Below are positions 16,233-24,261 of a stretch of 38,697 bases of DNA, one piece after another. Position numbers and translations under genes: made by a program. The notes beneath the pieces were generated by a model. The model ran no database searches. It saw only the letters and a program-made list of their open reading frames with translations, and had not been told where the DNA came from. The stretch lies in assembly GCA_900320975.1 (NCBI GenBank), contig ONUE01000004.1:1-38697 (forward strand). Reading direction: 5' to 3'. Source of the stretch: an uncultured Bacteroidales bacterium (GTDB lineage Bacteria > Bacteroidota > Bacteroidia > Bacteroidales > P3). Within the stretch, counting starts at the first letter, position 1. Every line of letters begins with the position of its first letter.

Positions 16233-16283
16233 ATGAAGGAGGATGGAAAAACTAACATTAAGGACAAGAATAAAGAGATATGA
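16233..16283 (+). CDS. Possible 16-codon leader ORF before the OmpA gene
   Basis: ATG at 16233 opens a 16-residue frame (MKEDGKTNIKDKNKEI). Its TGA at 16281 overlaps the OmpA-lipoprotein ATG at 16280 as ATGA. A purine-rich AGAGAGG stretch stands shortly before the ATG, which is uncommon in this window. It could couple translation of the OmpA gene, or be chance. Confidence 0.25.
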   Translation: MKEDGKTNIKDKNKEI

Positions 16284-17293
16284 AAAGAATTTTATTTGTT
16301 GGCGCCATCGCCGCTGTCGCGCTGACTTCGTGTGTCTCGCTGAGCGAGATGGAAGCCCTGCAGGCCAAGTACGACCAGACCTCAAAGCAGTATAACCTGA
16401 CGCAGCAGGAGTTGCTTGAGATGAAGGAAGAGAACGCTGAGCTTACGCGCGTTAACCAGTCGCTCAGTTCGGAGATGACCGACATGGCCCTCTCGAAGGC
16501 TAATGCCGAAGCCAAGGCCGACAGTCTCAACCGTCGCCTCGAGCAGATGTACCACCACTATGACACCACCATGGAGAACTATGTGCAGGAAGTCGCCGGC
16601 AAGAGCCGTGACCTCACGCGTGCGCAGAACCTCCTCACCGCCCGCACCAAAGAGCTCAACGACAAAGAGCGTGAGCTGCAGGCCAAAGAGATACAGCTCG
16701 CCGAACAGCAGGAGAGCTTCCAGCTCCAGAAGAGCGAGCTGATAGCCAAGCAGCATGAGCTCGAAGCCCAGGAGGCTACCGCCCGTGCCCAGCTTGCCGC
16801 CAAGCAGCGCGAACTTGAGGCAGTGCGTAACTCTGTCACCAACGCCCTCACAGGCTTCGCCGACAAAGGTCTCTCTGTGGAGACTAAAGACGGCAAGGTC
16901 TACATCCTGATGGAGAACAAGCTCATGTTCCCTTCGGCCAGTTGGACGGTATCCAAAGATGGCGCTTCGGCCATCAAGGAGCTCGCCAAAGTGCTCGAGC
17001 AGGATTCCACCCTCCATATCATGGTTGAGGGTCACACCGACAACGACGCTTACCGCGGCTCGACGGCTGTCAAGGACAACTGGGACCTCAGTGTGATGCG
17101 CGCCACCTCCATCGTCAAGTTGCTGCTGCAGAACGGCAAAGGTATCAACCCTGCGCGTGTGGAGGCCTGTGGCCATGGCGAATATGCACCCAAGGTGCCG
17201 AACGACAGTCCTGAGCACAAGGCCATGAACCGCCGTACCGAGATTATCATCACGCCCAACCTCGATGCCCTCTTGAAAGAAATGGGCAACTAA
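16280..17293 (+). CDS. OmpA-family outer-membrane lipoprotein with coiled coil
   Basis: A 337-aa lipoprotein: lipobox LTSC with the lipidated Cys at 18, then a long coiled coil (about 20-195) rich in E, Q, K and A, then an OmpA-C peptidoglycan-binding domain (about 205-330) with VEGHTDNDAYRG, LSVMRATSIV and NRRTEIIITPN. Such proteins tie the outer membrane to the cell wall by binding diaminopimelate. The coiled coil probably spans the periplasm or mediates oligomers. It is monocistronic, followed by a strong hairpin terminator. A small leader frame overlaps its start codon. Confidence 0.92.
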   Translation: MKRILFVGAIAAVALTSCVSLSEMEALQAKYDQTSKQYNLTQQELLEMKEENAELTRVNQSLSSEMTDMALSKANAEAKADSLNRRLEQMYHHYDTTMENYVQEVAGKSRDLTRAQNLLTARTKELNDKERELQAKEIQLAEQQESFQLQKSELIAKQHELEAQEATARAQLAAKQRELEAVRNSVTNALTGFADKGLSVETKDGKVYILMENKLMFPSASWTVSKDGASAIKELAKVLEQDSTLHIMVEGHTDNDAYRGSTAVKDNWDLSVMRATSIVKLLLQNGKGINPARVEACGHGEYAPKVPNDSPEHKAMNRRTEIIITPNLDALLKEMGN

Positions 17294-17330
17294 GTATAGG
17301 ATGGGTTTCTAATTAGGTATTATTAAATAC

Positions 17331-17379
17331 ATATAATAAGGGCGGCGGCACCAAAATGGTGCCGCCGCCCTTATTATGT
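17331..17379 (+). terminator. Hairpin terminator after the OmpA gene
   Basis: A 19-bp perfect stem (17335-17353 with 17357-17375), AAA loop, extended by A-T pairs on both sides. The GC-rich core is GGGCGGCGGCACC. It lies 38 bp after the OmpA stop and ends in TTATTAT. Confidence 0.85.
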
Positions 17380-17426
17380 ATGATCGCTGTCGAAGAATGT
17401 TAATCAATGTTAAATATTGATAATTA

Positions 17427-17458
17427 TTTTGCCAGTATTGGAAATAGTCATACCTTTG
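17427..17458 (+). promoter_or_regulatory. Bacteroidota promoter of the nine-gene envelope operon
   Basis: TTTTG at 17427-17431, 19 bp, then TACCTTTG at 17451-17458. This matches the Bacteroidota consensus TTTG-N19-21-TAnnTTTG. The first gene starts 44 bp further on. Confidence 0.8.
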
Positions 17459-17459
17459 C

Positions 17460-17483
17460 AGTGTACTAATTAACTAATACACC
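17460..17483. promoter_or_regulatory. Candidate YtrA/GntR operator over the transcription start
   Basis: AGTGTA, 12 bp, TACACC, immediately after the -7 box. The 22-bp core is a near palindrome: half-sites GTGTACTAATT and AACTAATACAC match at 9 of 11 positions. It resembles the AGTGTA-N13-TACACT site I recall for B. subtilis YtrA. A YtrA-type GntR regulator is encoded in this operon at 23917-24261, so autorepression is likely. Confidence 0.6.
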
Positions 17484-17502
17484 GGTATACAATCCGCATA
17501 AT

Positions 17503-19947
17503 ATGATGAAAACAAAGTTGTTAATTAAAATTGGTGCCTGCGCTCTGATTGGTTTTTGTGCCTTTCAGAACGCTGCTTGGGCACAAAACAAGGTCGTTTC
17601 TGGCATCGTCAAGGATGCTGAAACAGGAGAGGCAATGCCTTTCGTCAATGTCGCCCTCATGCGGCCGGCCGACACGGTATTTATGCGTGGCGCCACGACC
17701 GACATGGAGGGCCGCTTCAACATCACGGCCGTCGACACAGGTAGCTACCTGCTGCAGGCTTCTTTCGTGGGCTATCACCCTTGGTATGCCCATGTCTCGA
17801 TGACAGCTGACGGCGAGTTGCCGCAGTATGCTGTCGCCATGCGGCGCGGTACCACACTACAAACGGTGGAGGTATCGGCAGAGAAGCCCATCTATCTGAT
17901 GGATGGCGAGAAGAATATGTATAATACCAAAGAGGATCCAAGCATCCAGACTGGTACCGCCAGCGACGCGCTGCAGAACGCCCCGGGTGTGGAGGTGGAT
18001 GCCGAGGGCAACATCACGTTGCGTGGCGTGAGCTCGGTGGACATCTGGATTAACGACAGGCCGAGCCACATGAACGAGGAGGCTTTGAAGCAGTATATAA
18101 AGACTTTGCCGGCCAACGCCATCGAGCGCATTGAGGTGATTACGAACCCGTCGGCGCGCTATTCGACTAAGGGTGGCGTCATTAACATCGTTACCAACCA
18201 GAGGGTGACGCGCAACGAACTGCTGTGTGTTGGATTGAACAGCAACATCAGTCCTGAGAGCCGTCCGATGGTGAACAACCTGACGCCGTGGGTTTCGTAT
18301 GTGTGGGCGAATGAGAAAATTGACTTCAATGTTTACATGAGCGGTAGCTATTCGCACCACAATGCGAAGGCTATCAACGAGTCGACGCTGAAAGACTCCA
18401 CAGGAGCTGTGAGCCGCTATCAAAAGTATACTACGGACAACAACATGCCGTACTATGGTGGTTATGCGGGCATGAACTTCAACTGGAACATCGACAGCAT
18501 GACACAGCTGTCGGCCTGGGTAGGAGGTTATCCTATCAGGGACCTCAACTCACACTACTCAGTGTTGACGGATTATGTTTACAATCCTTTTGTGGACAGT
18601 AGCCACTATGCGACAACCAAGAACAGAGGTTTCACCAGTGGCGTCTATGGTGGTGCGTGGTACGAGCACCGGTACGACACGACGGGGCGCAAGCTGAGTG
18701 TGAACCTGAGCGGTAACTATTGGAGCAACAGTGGCACATCGGACCTGACGAGAGAGTATACGGCGTTGCCGATAGATAACCTTGAACGACACATACTAGG
18801 CGCCTATTACAGTCCGAGCATGAGTATGGGAGCTGACTATACGCTGCCGCTGAAGAACGCATGGGAGTTGGAAGCCGGAGTAGAGGTGGGTTACAGCCAC
18901 AATAGTAACGACGATCGTTGTGAAGAGAACGGTAGTCTGGTGAACCTGCGCAGCTACCACGCAATGGGGACCGGATGGTCGCCAGCGGCATATGTTACGG
19001 CGCAGAAGCGTTGGGGTGGCTTCACCGCTAAGGTGGGACTGCGAGGAGAAGGCACCTACGAATACGGTGAGCTGAGTCACTATGGTGACGAGAAGCCGCT
19101 GAAGCTCGATACCTTCTTCTTCGGTATGGTGCCGTCGTTGCACCTGAGCTATCAGACCAAGGACTTTGCGAGCTACAGCCTGAGCTACACTTGCCGTTTC
19201 TCGCAGAGCGAGGATATGATGGACTACACATTGTTCCGTTTGTATGACGACTACACCTACCGCACTGGTAACCCGGACCTGCAGAAGAGCTACACGCACA
19301 ACATAGAAGCGGCGTGGAACAAATACTTCATGGGCTTCGGTATGGTGAGCTTGAATGGCTACTTCCGTGCCAACGAGAACGAGCAGGGCACGAGCTATGC
19401 CTTTGTCAACGACCCTGTGTTCGGACCGATATACTACACCTACCCTGACAACATCAGCACGTCGCACACAGAAGGCATAGGTGCCAACCTCTCGTACCGT
19501 CCGACGGGGTTCCTGAATGTGAGGTTTAACGCTACGCTGGCGAACTATGGTTACAAATACCAAGGACTCGACACCAACGCCCTGAGCTATTCGCTGCGTC
19601 TGAATGTGTGGGCCAAGGTGTGGGGATGGCTTGAGATATACGCCAACGGACGCTATTCGTCGCCGACGTTGAGCCTGTACAGCGTTAGCAATGCGCGGTC
19701 GAGTGTAGATATGGGCGTGAGCGGGGACTTCTTTAACAGGCAGCTGAGTGTGCACGTGAGCGTGAACGACATCTTCGGCTGGGCAGAGTTCGGCAGCAAC
19801 ACGATAGCGCCGCAGTACCAGTCCACGGGGAGCCACAAGTACAACAGTCGCTTTATCAGTGTGGGTTTGACGTGGCGCATGGGCAAGATGGAGCTGGAAA
19901 GCAAAGCAAGGCAGGGTGGCACGGACAGTGCGCCGCAAATGAAGTGA
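17503..19947 (+). CDS. Outer-membrane beta-barrel protein, TonB-dependent-receptor-like
   Basis: An 814-aa exported protein (signal peptide ending AWAQ). The order is: a carboxypeptidase-regulatory-like beta-sandwich (about 30-115; SGIVKDAETGEAMPFVNVAL), a plug domain (about 125-232) with DALQNAPGVEVDAEGNITLRG, IERIEVITNPSARYS and GGVINIVTNQ, then a C-terminal barrel of about 580 residues rich in aromatic alternating strands. It fits the outer membrane beta-barrel family 3 rather than SusC. The substrate is unknown. It is first in an operon with an ABC exporter, lipoproteins and a GntR repressor, which suggests an envelope stress or efflux function more than nutrient uptake. Confidence 0.88.
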   Translation: MMKTKLLIKIGACALIGFCAFQNAAWAQNKVVSGIVKDAETGEAMPFVNVALMRPADTVFMRGATTDMEGRFNITAVDTGSYLLQASFVGYHPWYAHVSMTADGELPQYAVAMRRGTTLQTVEVSAEKPIYLMDGEKNMYNTKEDPSIQTGTASDALQNAPGVEVDAEGNITLRGVSSVDIWINDRPSHMNEEALKQYIKTLPANAIERIEVITNPSARYSTKGGVINIVTNQRVTRNELLCVGLNSNISPESRPMVNNLTPWVSYVWANEKIDFNVYMSGSYSHHNAKAINESTLKDSTGAVSRYQKYTTDNNMPYYGGYAGMNFNWNIDSMTQLSAWVGGYPIRDLNSHYSVLTDYVYNPFVDSSHYATTKNRGFTSGVYGGAWYEHRYDTTGRKLSVNLSGNYWSNSGTSDLTREYTALPIDNLERHILGAYYSPSMSMGADYTLPLKNAWELEAGVEVGYSHNSNDDRCEENGSLVNLRSYHAMGTGWSPAAYVTAQKRWGGFTAKVGLRGEGTYEYGELSHYGDEKPLKLDTFFFGMVPSLHLSYQTKDFASYSLSYTCRFSQSEDMMDYTLFRLYDDYTYRTGNPDLQKSYTHNIEAAWNKYFMGFGMVSLNGYFRANENEQGTSYAFVNDPVFGPIYYTYPDNISTSHTEGIGANLSYRPTGFLNVRFNATLANYGYKYQGLDTNALSYSLRLNVWAKVWGWLEIYANGRYSSPTLSLYSVSNARSSVDMGVSGDFFNRQLSVHVSVNDIFGWAEFGSNTIAPQYQSTGSHKYNSRFISVGLTWRMGKMELESKARQGGTDSAPQMK

Positions 19948-19996
19948 GACTTTTAATGGTTAATATTTAAAGTTTAAAATAAAAATACATAACATC

Positions 19997-20827
19997 ATGA
20001 TTGAGATTAAGAATCTTAGTTTTAGCTACAAGAAGACACAGGTCTTCAGTAATATCAGTCTTAGGTTTCCTGAAGGGTCTATCTATGGTCTCCTCGGTGA
20101 GAACGGTGTGGGTAAGACAACCTTGCTTAAGATTATCTGCGGTCTGCAGCGACCGGTAGACGGCACCAGCACTGTGGACGGGCTGACGAGCCACGACAGG
20201 CTGCCGGAGATGCTGCAGCGAATCGTCTTCCTGCCCGACGAAGTGACACTGCCGGATAACAGCACGCCGCAGCGCTACGTGGACGAGCTGGCACCGTTCT
20301 ACCCTGGCTTCTCGCAGGGATGCTTCCTGCGGCTGATGCAAGAGTTGGAGGTTGAGCCTAAACGCAAGTTCCGCGAGATGAGTTTCGGACAGCAGAAGAA
20401 GAGCCTGATAGCGGCGAGCTTGTCGCTGGGTACGGACTACATACTCCTTGATGAGCCGACAAACGGGTTGGACATCCCCAGCAAGAGCCAGTTCCGCAGC
20501 ATCCTCAGCAAGCGCGCCGACGAAAAGAGCACCATCATCATATCGACGCATCAGGTGAAGGATGTGGAAAACCTCATCGACCCCATCGTTATCCTATCGC
20601 ACAATGCTGTCCTGCTCGACGCCAGCGTGCAGAAGATTACCGAAAAACTCTTCTTTGAGTACGGTGCTGCGGAGCGCCCTGACGCCCTCTACAGTGAGAT
20701 GCTTCCGGGTGGCTATATGAACGTAGTGCCCAACACCACTGGTGAGGAGAGCCAGCTGAATATCGAGGCCCTCTTCAACGCCGTACTGCGCAACAAGAAC
20801 ATTATAAATGAACTGTTTTTTAAGTAG
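19997..20827 (+). CDS. ABC transporter ATP-binding protein
   Basis: A 276-aa ATPase. Walker A GENGVGKTT (34-42), signature SFGQQ (129-133, replacing LSGGQ), Walker B YILLDEP (148-154) with NGLD, and H-loop His at 185 (ISTHQ). The C-terminal ~60 residues after the ATPase core are specific to this subfamily. It is closest to the single-domain exporters controlled by YtrA-type GntR regulators. It begins 49 bp after the barrel gene; two permease genes follow, so the complex is probably one ATPase dimer with two different permeases. Confidence 0.93.
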   Translation: MIEIKNLSFSYKKTQVFSNISLRFPEGSIYGLLGENGVGKTTLLKIICGLQRPVDGTSTVDGLTSHDRLPEMLQRIVFLPDEVTLPDNSTPQRYVDELAPFYPGFSQGCFLRLMQELEVEPKRKFREMSFGQQKKSLIAASLSLGTDYILLDEPTNGLDIPSKSQFRSILSKRADEKSTIIISTHQVKDVENLIDPIVILSHNAVLLDASVQKITEKLFFEYGAAERPDALYSEMLPGGYMNVVPNTTGEESQLNIEALFNAVLRNKNIINELFFK

Positions 20828-20848
20828 TCAGTAGATAAGACAAATGTA

Positions 20849-21568
20849 ATGAACAACACATTTGATATTCATCGTTTCGGCAAGCTGGTGTGGCACGACG
20901 TGCGGCGTTTCTCACCGCGCTTCGGCGCCTCTGGCGCATCACTGGTATTCATTCTGTGGTTCGTGCCGGCTATGGTGTTGACCCAAGGCTTGATCGGACA
21001 GGATACTAGTGTCGGTTACCGCATAATGATGGTTTTTGACATGTCGCTCGGCGAGAGTTCTCTGATACCAATACAGCTTTATGCCAGTGTGGCTCGCAAG
21101 AAAAAGCGTGGCGATGTCTACTTTGCTATGTTGCCCGCCAGCAAGTGTGAGAAATACCTTTCTATTGCATTGCTCTCGCTTGTTATAGCGCCGTCGGTGA
21201 TGATAGCTTACAATGTAGTACTTGACACTCTGCTCACAGCGGTACACATGCCATTCTACCACAAATATATGTGGCAAATCAACCTGAATCAGTGGCTAAG
21301 TCTCCCGTTTCTGTGCAACTGCGTTGTGGCCTTTGTAGGTCCCACCTTGGGCTTCATCTATGCCAATGCCATACGAAACAAAGGTTGGCGCATTGTGCTG
21401 TGTTCCATATTAGGGATATGGCTGATAGGAAGCCTATTTGCAGGATTTCTGATGAACGTTGTGTTGGATGACAACATCATCATATGGGTTTTAGTCGCTA
21501 TACAGGCCCTGCTAGCTATCCTCTTGGGATTCCTCGGCTGGAACAAAATGAATAAAATTAGTTATTAA
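20849..21568 (+). CDS. ABC-type membrane permease, first of two paralogues
   Basis: A 239-aa inner-membrane protein with hydrophobic segments near 31-50, 104-125, 150-171, 182-205 and 210-230. It starts MNNTFDIHRFGKLVWHD and has the block YFAMLPASKCEKY (91-103), which is shared almost unchanged with the next gene. Permeases with a Y-x-AMLPASxxEK block occur in Bacteroidota ABC operons. Its position right after the ATPase gene supports a transporter role. No substrate can be inferred. Confidence 0.8.
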   Translation: MNNTFDIHRFGKLVWHDVRRFSPRFGASGASLVFILWFVPAMVLTQGLIGQDTSVGYRIMMVFDMSLGESSLIPIQLYASVARKKKRGDVYFAMLPASKCEKYLSIALLSLVIAPSVMIAYNVVLDTLLTAVHMPFYHKYMWQINLNQWLSLPFLCNCVVAFVGPTLGFIYANAIRNKGWRIVLCSILGIWLIGSLFAGFLMNVVLDDNIIIWVLVAIQALLAILLGFLGWNKMNKISY

Positions 21569-21581
21569 AAAACAAAACACT

Positions 21582-22430
21582 ATGAATAACAAGTTTAATT
21601 GGAATCGTTTTTGCAAAGTCGTCAACAAAGACTTCCGCAATATCTGGCATACCTTCGGGCCCACGATGCTCATACTGGCCGTGCTCCCGTTTGCTTTGTG
21701 GCTGTTTATTCTTGTCTTGAAACAAGGGGACCATATATCCATGCCGTCCGATATACGCCTCATTATGATAGAGGGTCTGGCCTATCTGGCCGCATTGATG
21801 GCGCCGTCGCGAATGTACCGCACATGGAACCTCACTAATGAAGGCATCTACTATGCCATGTTGCCAGCTTCTAAGTTGGAGAAGTTCTGCAGCGCGCTAC
21901 TTTACTCCATCGTCATATGTCCGCTGGCAGTGTACCTCGGCGGTATGGCGCTCGACGTGTTCCTCACGGCATTACCTTTTGGACCGTGGCAGAGCTGGCT
22001 GTGGGAAGGAAAGATGGGCTTTCCATTCACCGTCGACCTGTCTGCGCTGAGCGGGTTGTCGGCTGGTGAGCCGGGGAGCAATATGTTCATGCACTTTGGC
22101 TCGCTGTGGGTCATCGGCTGCTGGGTAGGTTACATCGGCACGGTGCTGATGTTTGTCTTCACTAGTACCATCTTCAAGCGTCACAAAGTGCTGCAGACCA
22201 TCCTCTGGCTTTATGTCATTGAGTTCGTTATCAGCATAATCCTTATACCGGTGTTTTTAGCAGTCTTCACCAACACCAATTTCATGGAGTGGATTTACGA
22301 CACCTTCTACGGCGTAGACCCGACAGTGGCGTTCAACTGGCTCTTCTGGGGCACTATTGTAGTCGACGTCCTCCTAGCAGGCCTCTTCGGATGGCTGAGC
22401 TGGCGGAGACTGAAGAGGATGGCGTATTAA
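21582..22430 (+). CDS. ABC-type membrane permease, second of two paralogues
   Basis: A 282-aa inner-membrane protein with about six hydrophobic segments. It shares with the previous gene an N-terminus (MNNKFNWNRFCKVVNKDF) and the block YYAMLPASKLEKF (90-102), so the pair probably arose by tandem duplication. It is longer by an insert near residues 140-170 (GLSAGEPGSNMFMHFG). It lies 13 bp after its paralogue. The two likely form a heterodimeric permease with the ATPase at 19997. Confidence 0.8.
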   Translation: MNNKFNWNRFCKVVNKDFRNIWHTFGPTMLILAVLPFALWLFILVLKQGDHISMPSDIRLIMIEGLAYLAALMAPSRMYRTWNLTNEGIYYAMLPASKLEKFCSALLYSIVICPLAVYLGGMALDVFLTALPFGPWQSWLWEGKMGFPFTVDLSALSGLSAGEPGSNMFMHFGSLWVIGCWVGYIGTVLMFVFTSTIFKRHKVLQTILWLYVIEFVISIILIPVFLAVFTNTNFMEWIYDTFYGVDPTVAFNWLFWGTIVVDVLLAGLFGWLSWRRLKRMAY

Positions 22431-22456
22431 TGATTAAGAGTTAAAAGTCAAAGGTT

Positions 22457-23176
22457 ATGAAAAAGACTGTTTTTATAGTCCTTGCGGCAAGTGTGCTGGC
22501 GGTAGGATGCTATAACAAGAAGCGACTCGTAGATGAGACTGTGGAGACCGACCGCTACACGCTGCAGATACAGGGCGTAGACGTCTGGCGCGACGCCACT
22601 GGCCGCAACGTAAACTACTATTACTACGAAAACGGTGATACGATTGTTTACAGTAATACAGTTCCGCGAATGGCCTACTATCTTGTGTCGCATCACCGTA
22701 TTTGCGACACTGCGATGTTCCACTTTGACAATGTCAAGCAGAATATCCTGCCAAAATATTTCTTTACTATTGTAGACAATGACAGCAGCAAGCCAGTCGA
22801 CTATACGCCGTTGCTGCAGGCCCTGATAGACCGTGGTATACTGCGTACCGACACCACCTATGAACCACTGCGGCAGCTTGTGGTCTTCGACTCTGTGCGG
22901 TTTGAGTCACACCGTAAGACGGACATACAGGATGATGACATAGATGTCAAAAACATAGCCGCAATAATAGTGCAGTTGCGTGCAGAATACCGCATGCCGG
23001 TGTCGGCGGCTCACGATGTCGATATGAACACTATTGTCGATGGGCGTGATATTGTCGAAAAGAACTGGATGGCCGACAGCCTCTGGCTCGACGAGCGAGG
23101 AATGCGTGTTATTCCTGACCCGCGGGGCCGCAAGATGAGTATCATTGAGTTTAACCGTGCAAAAGGGAGGATATAA
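22457..23176 (+). CDS. Lipoprotein of unknown function in the ABC operon
   Basis: A 239-aa protein with a lipoprotein signal (LAVGC, Cys 18). No family recognised. The mature part is mixed alpha/beta with many Tyr and Asp residues, for example NVNYYYYENGDTIVYSN. It is 26 bp after the second permease and 3 bp before the next lipoprotein gene, so it is part of the operon. It may be an accessory periplasmic component of the transporter or of the outer-membrane barrel; this is inference from position. Confidence 0.75.
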   Translation: MKKTVFIVLAASVLAVGCYNKKRLVDETVETDRYTLQIQGVDVWRDATGRNVNYYYYENGDTIVYSNTVPRMAYYLVSHHRICDTAMFHFDNVKQNILPKYFFTIVDNDSSKPVDYTPLLQALIDRGILRTDTTYEPLRQLVVFDSVRFESHRKTDIQDDDIDVKNIAAIIVQLRAEYRMPVSAAHDVDMNTIVDGRDIVEKNWMADSLWLDERGMRVIPDPRGRKMSIIEFNRAKGRI

Positions 23177-23179
23177 ATC

Positions 23180-23902
23180 ATGAAACGTATAGCATTTATT
23201 ATAGCCATAATGGCAAGTATGCTGTTTGCAGCATGTGGCGAGAACACAAAGATTGATATCAAGTACGACCACCCAGAACGTTACAATATCGGCGATGTCA
23301 CGATGAGTCAGCCCATCAGCAGCATCAGCGTCGACTGGGTCTGCGGCAACGTGGATATACGCTACACCGACGACACGGCGGTGCGCATCTACGAGGAGAT
23401 ACAGGAGGGCTTCCTCCCGCTGACCGACTCGCTGCGGATGCGCTACTATGTGGACGAGGAGGGTGAGTTGGAAATACGGTTCTGTGGCCCATACAAATAC
23501 CGCTACGGCGATATGAAGAACCTGCGTAAGCACCTCAACATCGAAGTGCCGCGCGGCACGGAGCTCAAGGATATTGACATCGACGGCTTAGAGACTGGCG
23601 TGGTTATTGAGAATGTGGTGAGCCGCGAACTGACCGTGGACGGCGTGAAGATCAATGTCAATGCCGACTATCCCGACGCTTTGCCCGACGAGATTGACAT
23701 CGACGGCGTCCAGTGCCTGCTTGCACTCCATGTGGTGCCAGAAACGGCGGGCCTGACCATTGAGATGTCGGGCATAAAGCCTTTCCTCTCGTGCGACCTG
23801 CCCTCGCGCAAGGAAGGCGAGAAGACCATTGTGGGCGACGGCCGCTGCAAGGTCAAATCCGACGGTGTCGATGTCCACTTGAGTATCCGCGAACTTAAAT
23901 AA
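23180..23902 (+). CDS. Lipoprotein with DUF4097-like beta-solenoid pattern
   Basis: A 240-aa protein with lipobox LFAAC (Cys 19). The mature sequence has regular short strands (SISVDWVCGNVDIRYTDD, LTVDGVKINVNADY), the pattern of DUF4097 putative adhesin-like beta-solenoids. Such proteins often accompany GntR or anti-sigma-type envelope regulation genes. It starts 3 bp after the previous lipoprotein gene. The assignment to DUF4097 is by pattern only; a ligand is unknown. Confidence 0.7.
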   Translation: MKRIAFIIAIMASMLFAACGENTKIDIKYDHPERYNIGDVTMSQPISSISVDWVCGNVDIRYTDDTAVRIYEEIQEGFLPLTDSLRMRYYVDEEGELEIRFCGPYKYRYGDMKNLRKHLNIEVPRGTELKDIDIDGLETGVVIENVVSRELTVDGVKINVNADYPDALPDEIDIDGVQCLLALHVVPETAGLTIEMSGIKPFLSCDLPSRKEGEKTIVGDGRCKVKSDGVDVHLSIRELK

Positions 23903-23916
23903 AGAAGGGAGAAACT

Positions 23917-24261
23917 ATGGAATTCAGGAAACAGAAATCAATATACCAGCAGATTGCCGACCGTCTCATGGACCAGCTGCTGGCTGGCACGCCACCAGCC
24001 GACGAGCGTATGCCGTCAGTGCGCGACGTAGCCGTATCTCTCGGCGTGAATCCCAACACCGTAATGCGTTCGTTTGACTACCTGCAGCAGGAAGGCATCA
24101 TCTACAACCGCCGCGGTGTGGGATACTTCGCCAGTCCCGACGCCAAAGAGAAAATCCTCGCCATTCAGCGCCGCGAGTTCCTCGAAGAGGACCTGCCCCT
24201 CATCCGTCAGAAGATGCAGGTGCTAGGAATTGATATTAACCAATTAATTGATAAAAAATGA
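23917..24261 (+). CDS. GntR-family repressor, YtrA subfamily
   Basis: A 114-aa regulator: a winged helix (about 8-70) with KSIYQQIADRLMDQLLAG, RMPSVRDVAVSLGVNPNTV and QQEGIIYNRRGVGYF, followed by only about 40 helical residues, the short dimerisation tail of the YtrA subfamily. These repress ABC-transporter operons and respond to envelope-active compounds. Its probable operator is the palindrome at 17460-17483 at the head of this operon. It is placed seventh rather than first, and its stop overlaps the M16 protease start (ATGA). Confidence 0.92.
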   Translation: MEFRKQKSIYQQIADRLMDQLLAGTPPADERMPSVRDVAVSLGVNPNTVMRSFDYLQQEGIIYNRRGVGYFASPDAKEKILAIQRREFLEEDLPLIRQKMQVLGIDINQLIDKK

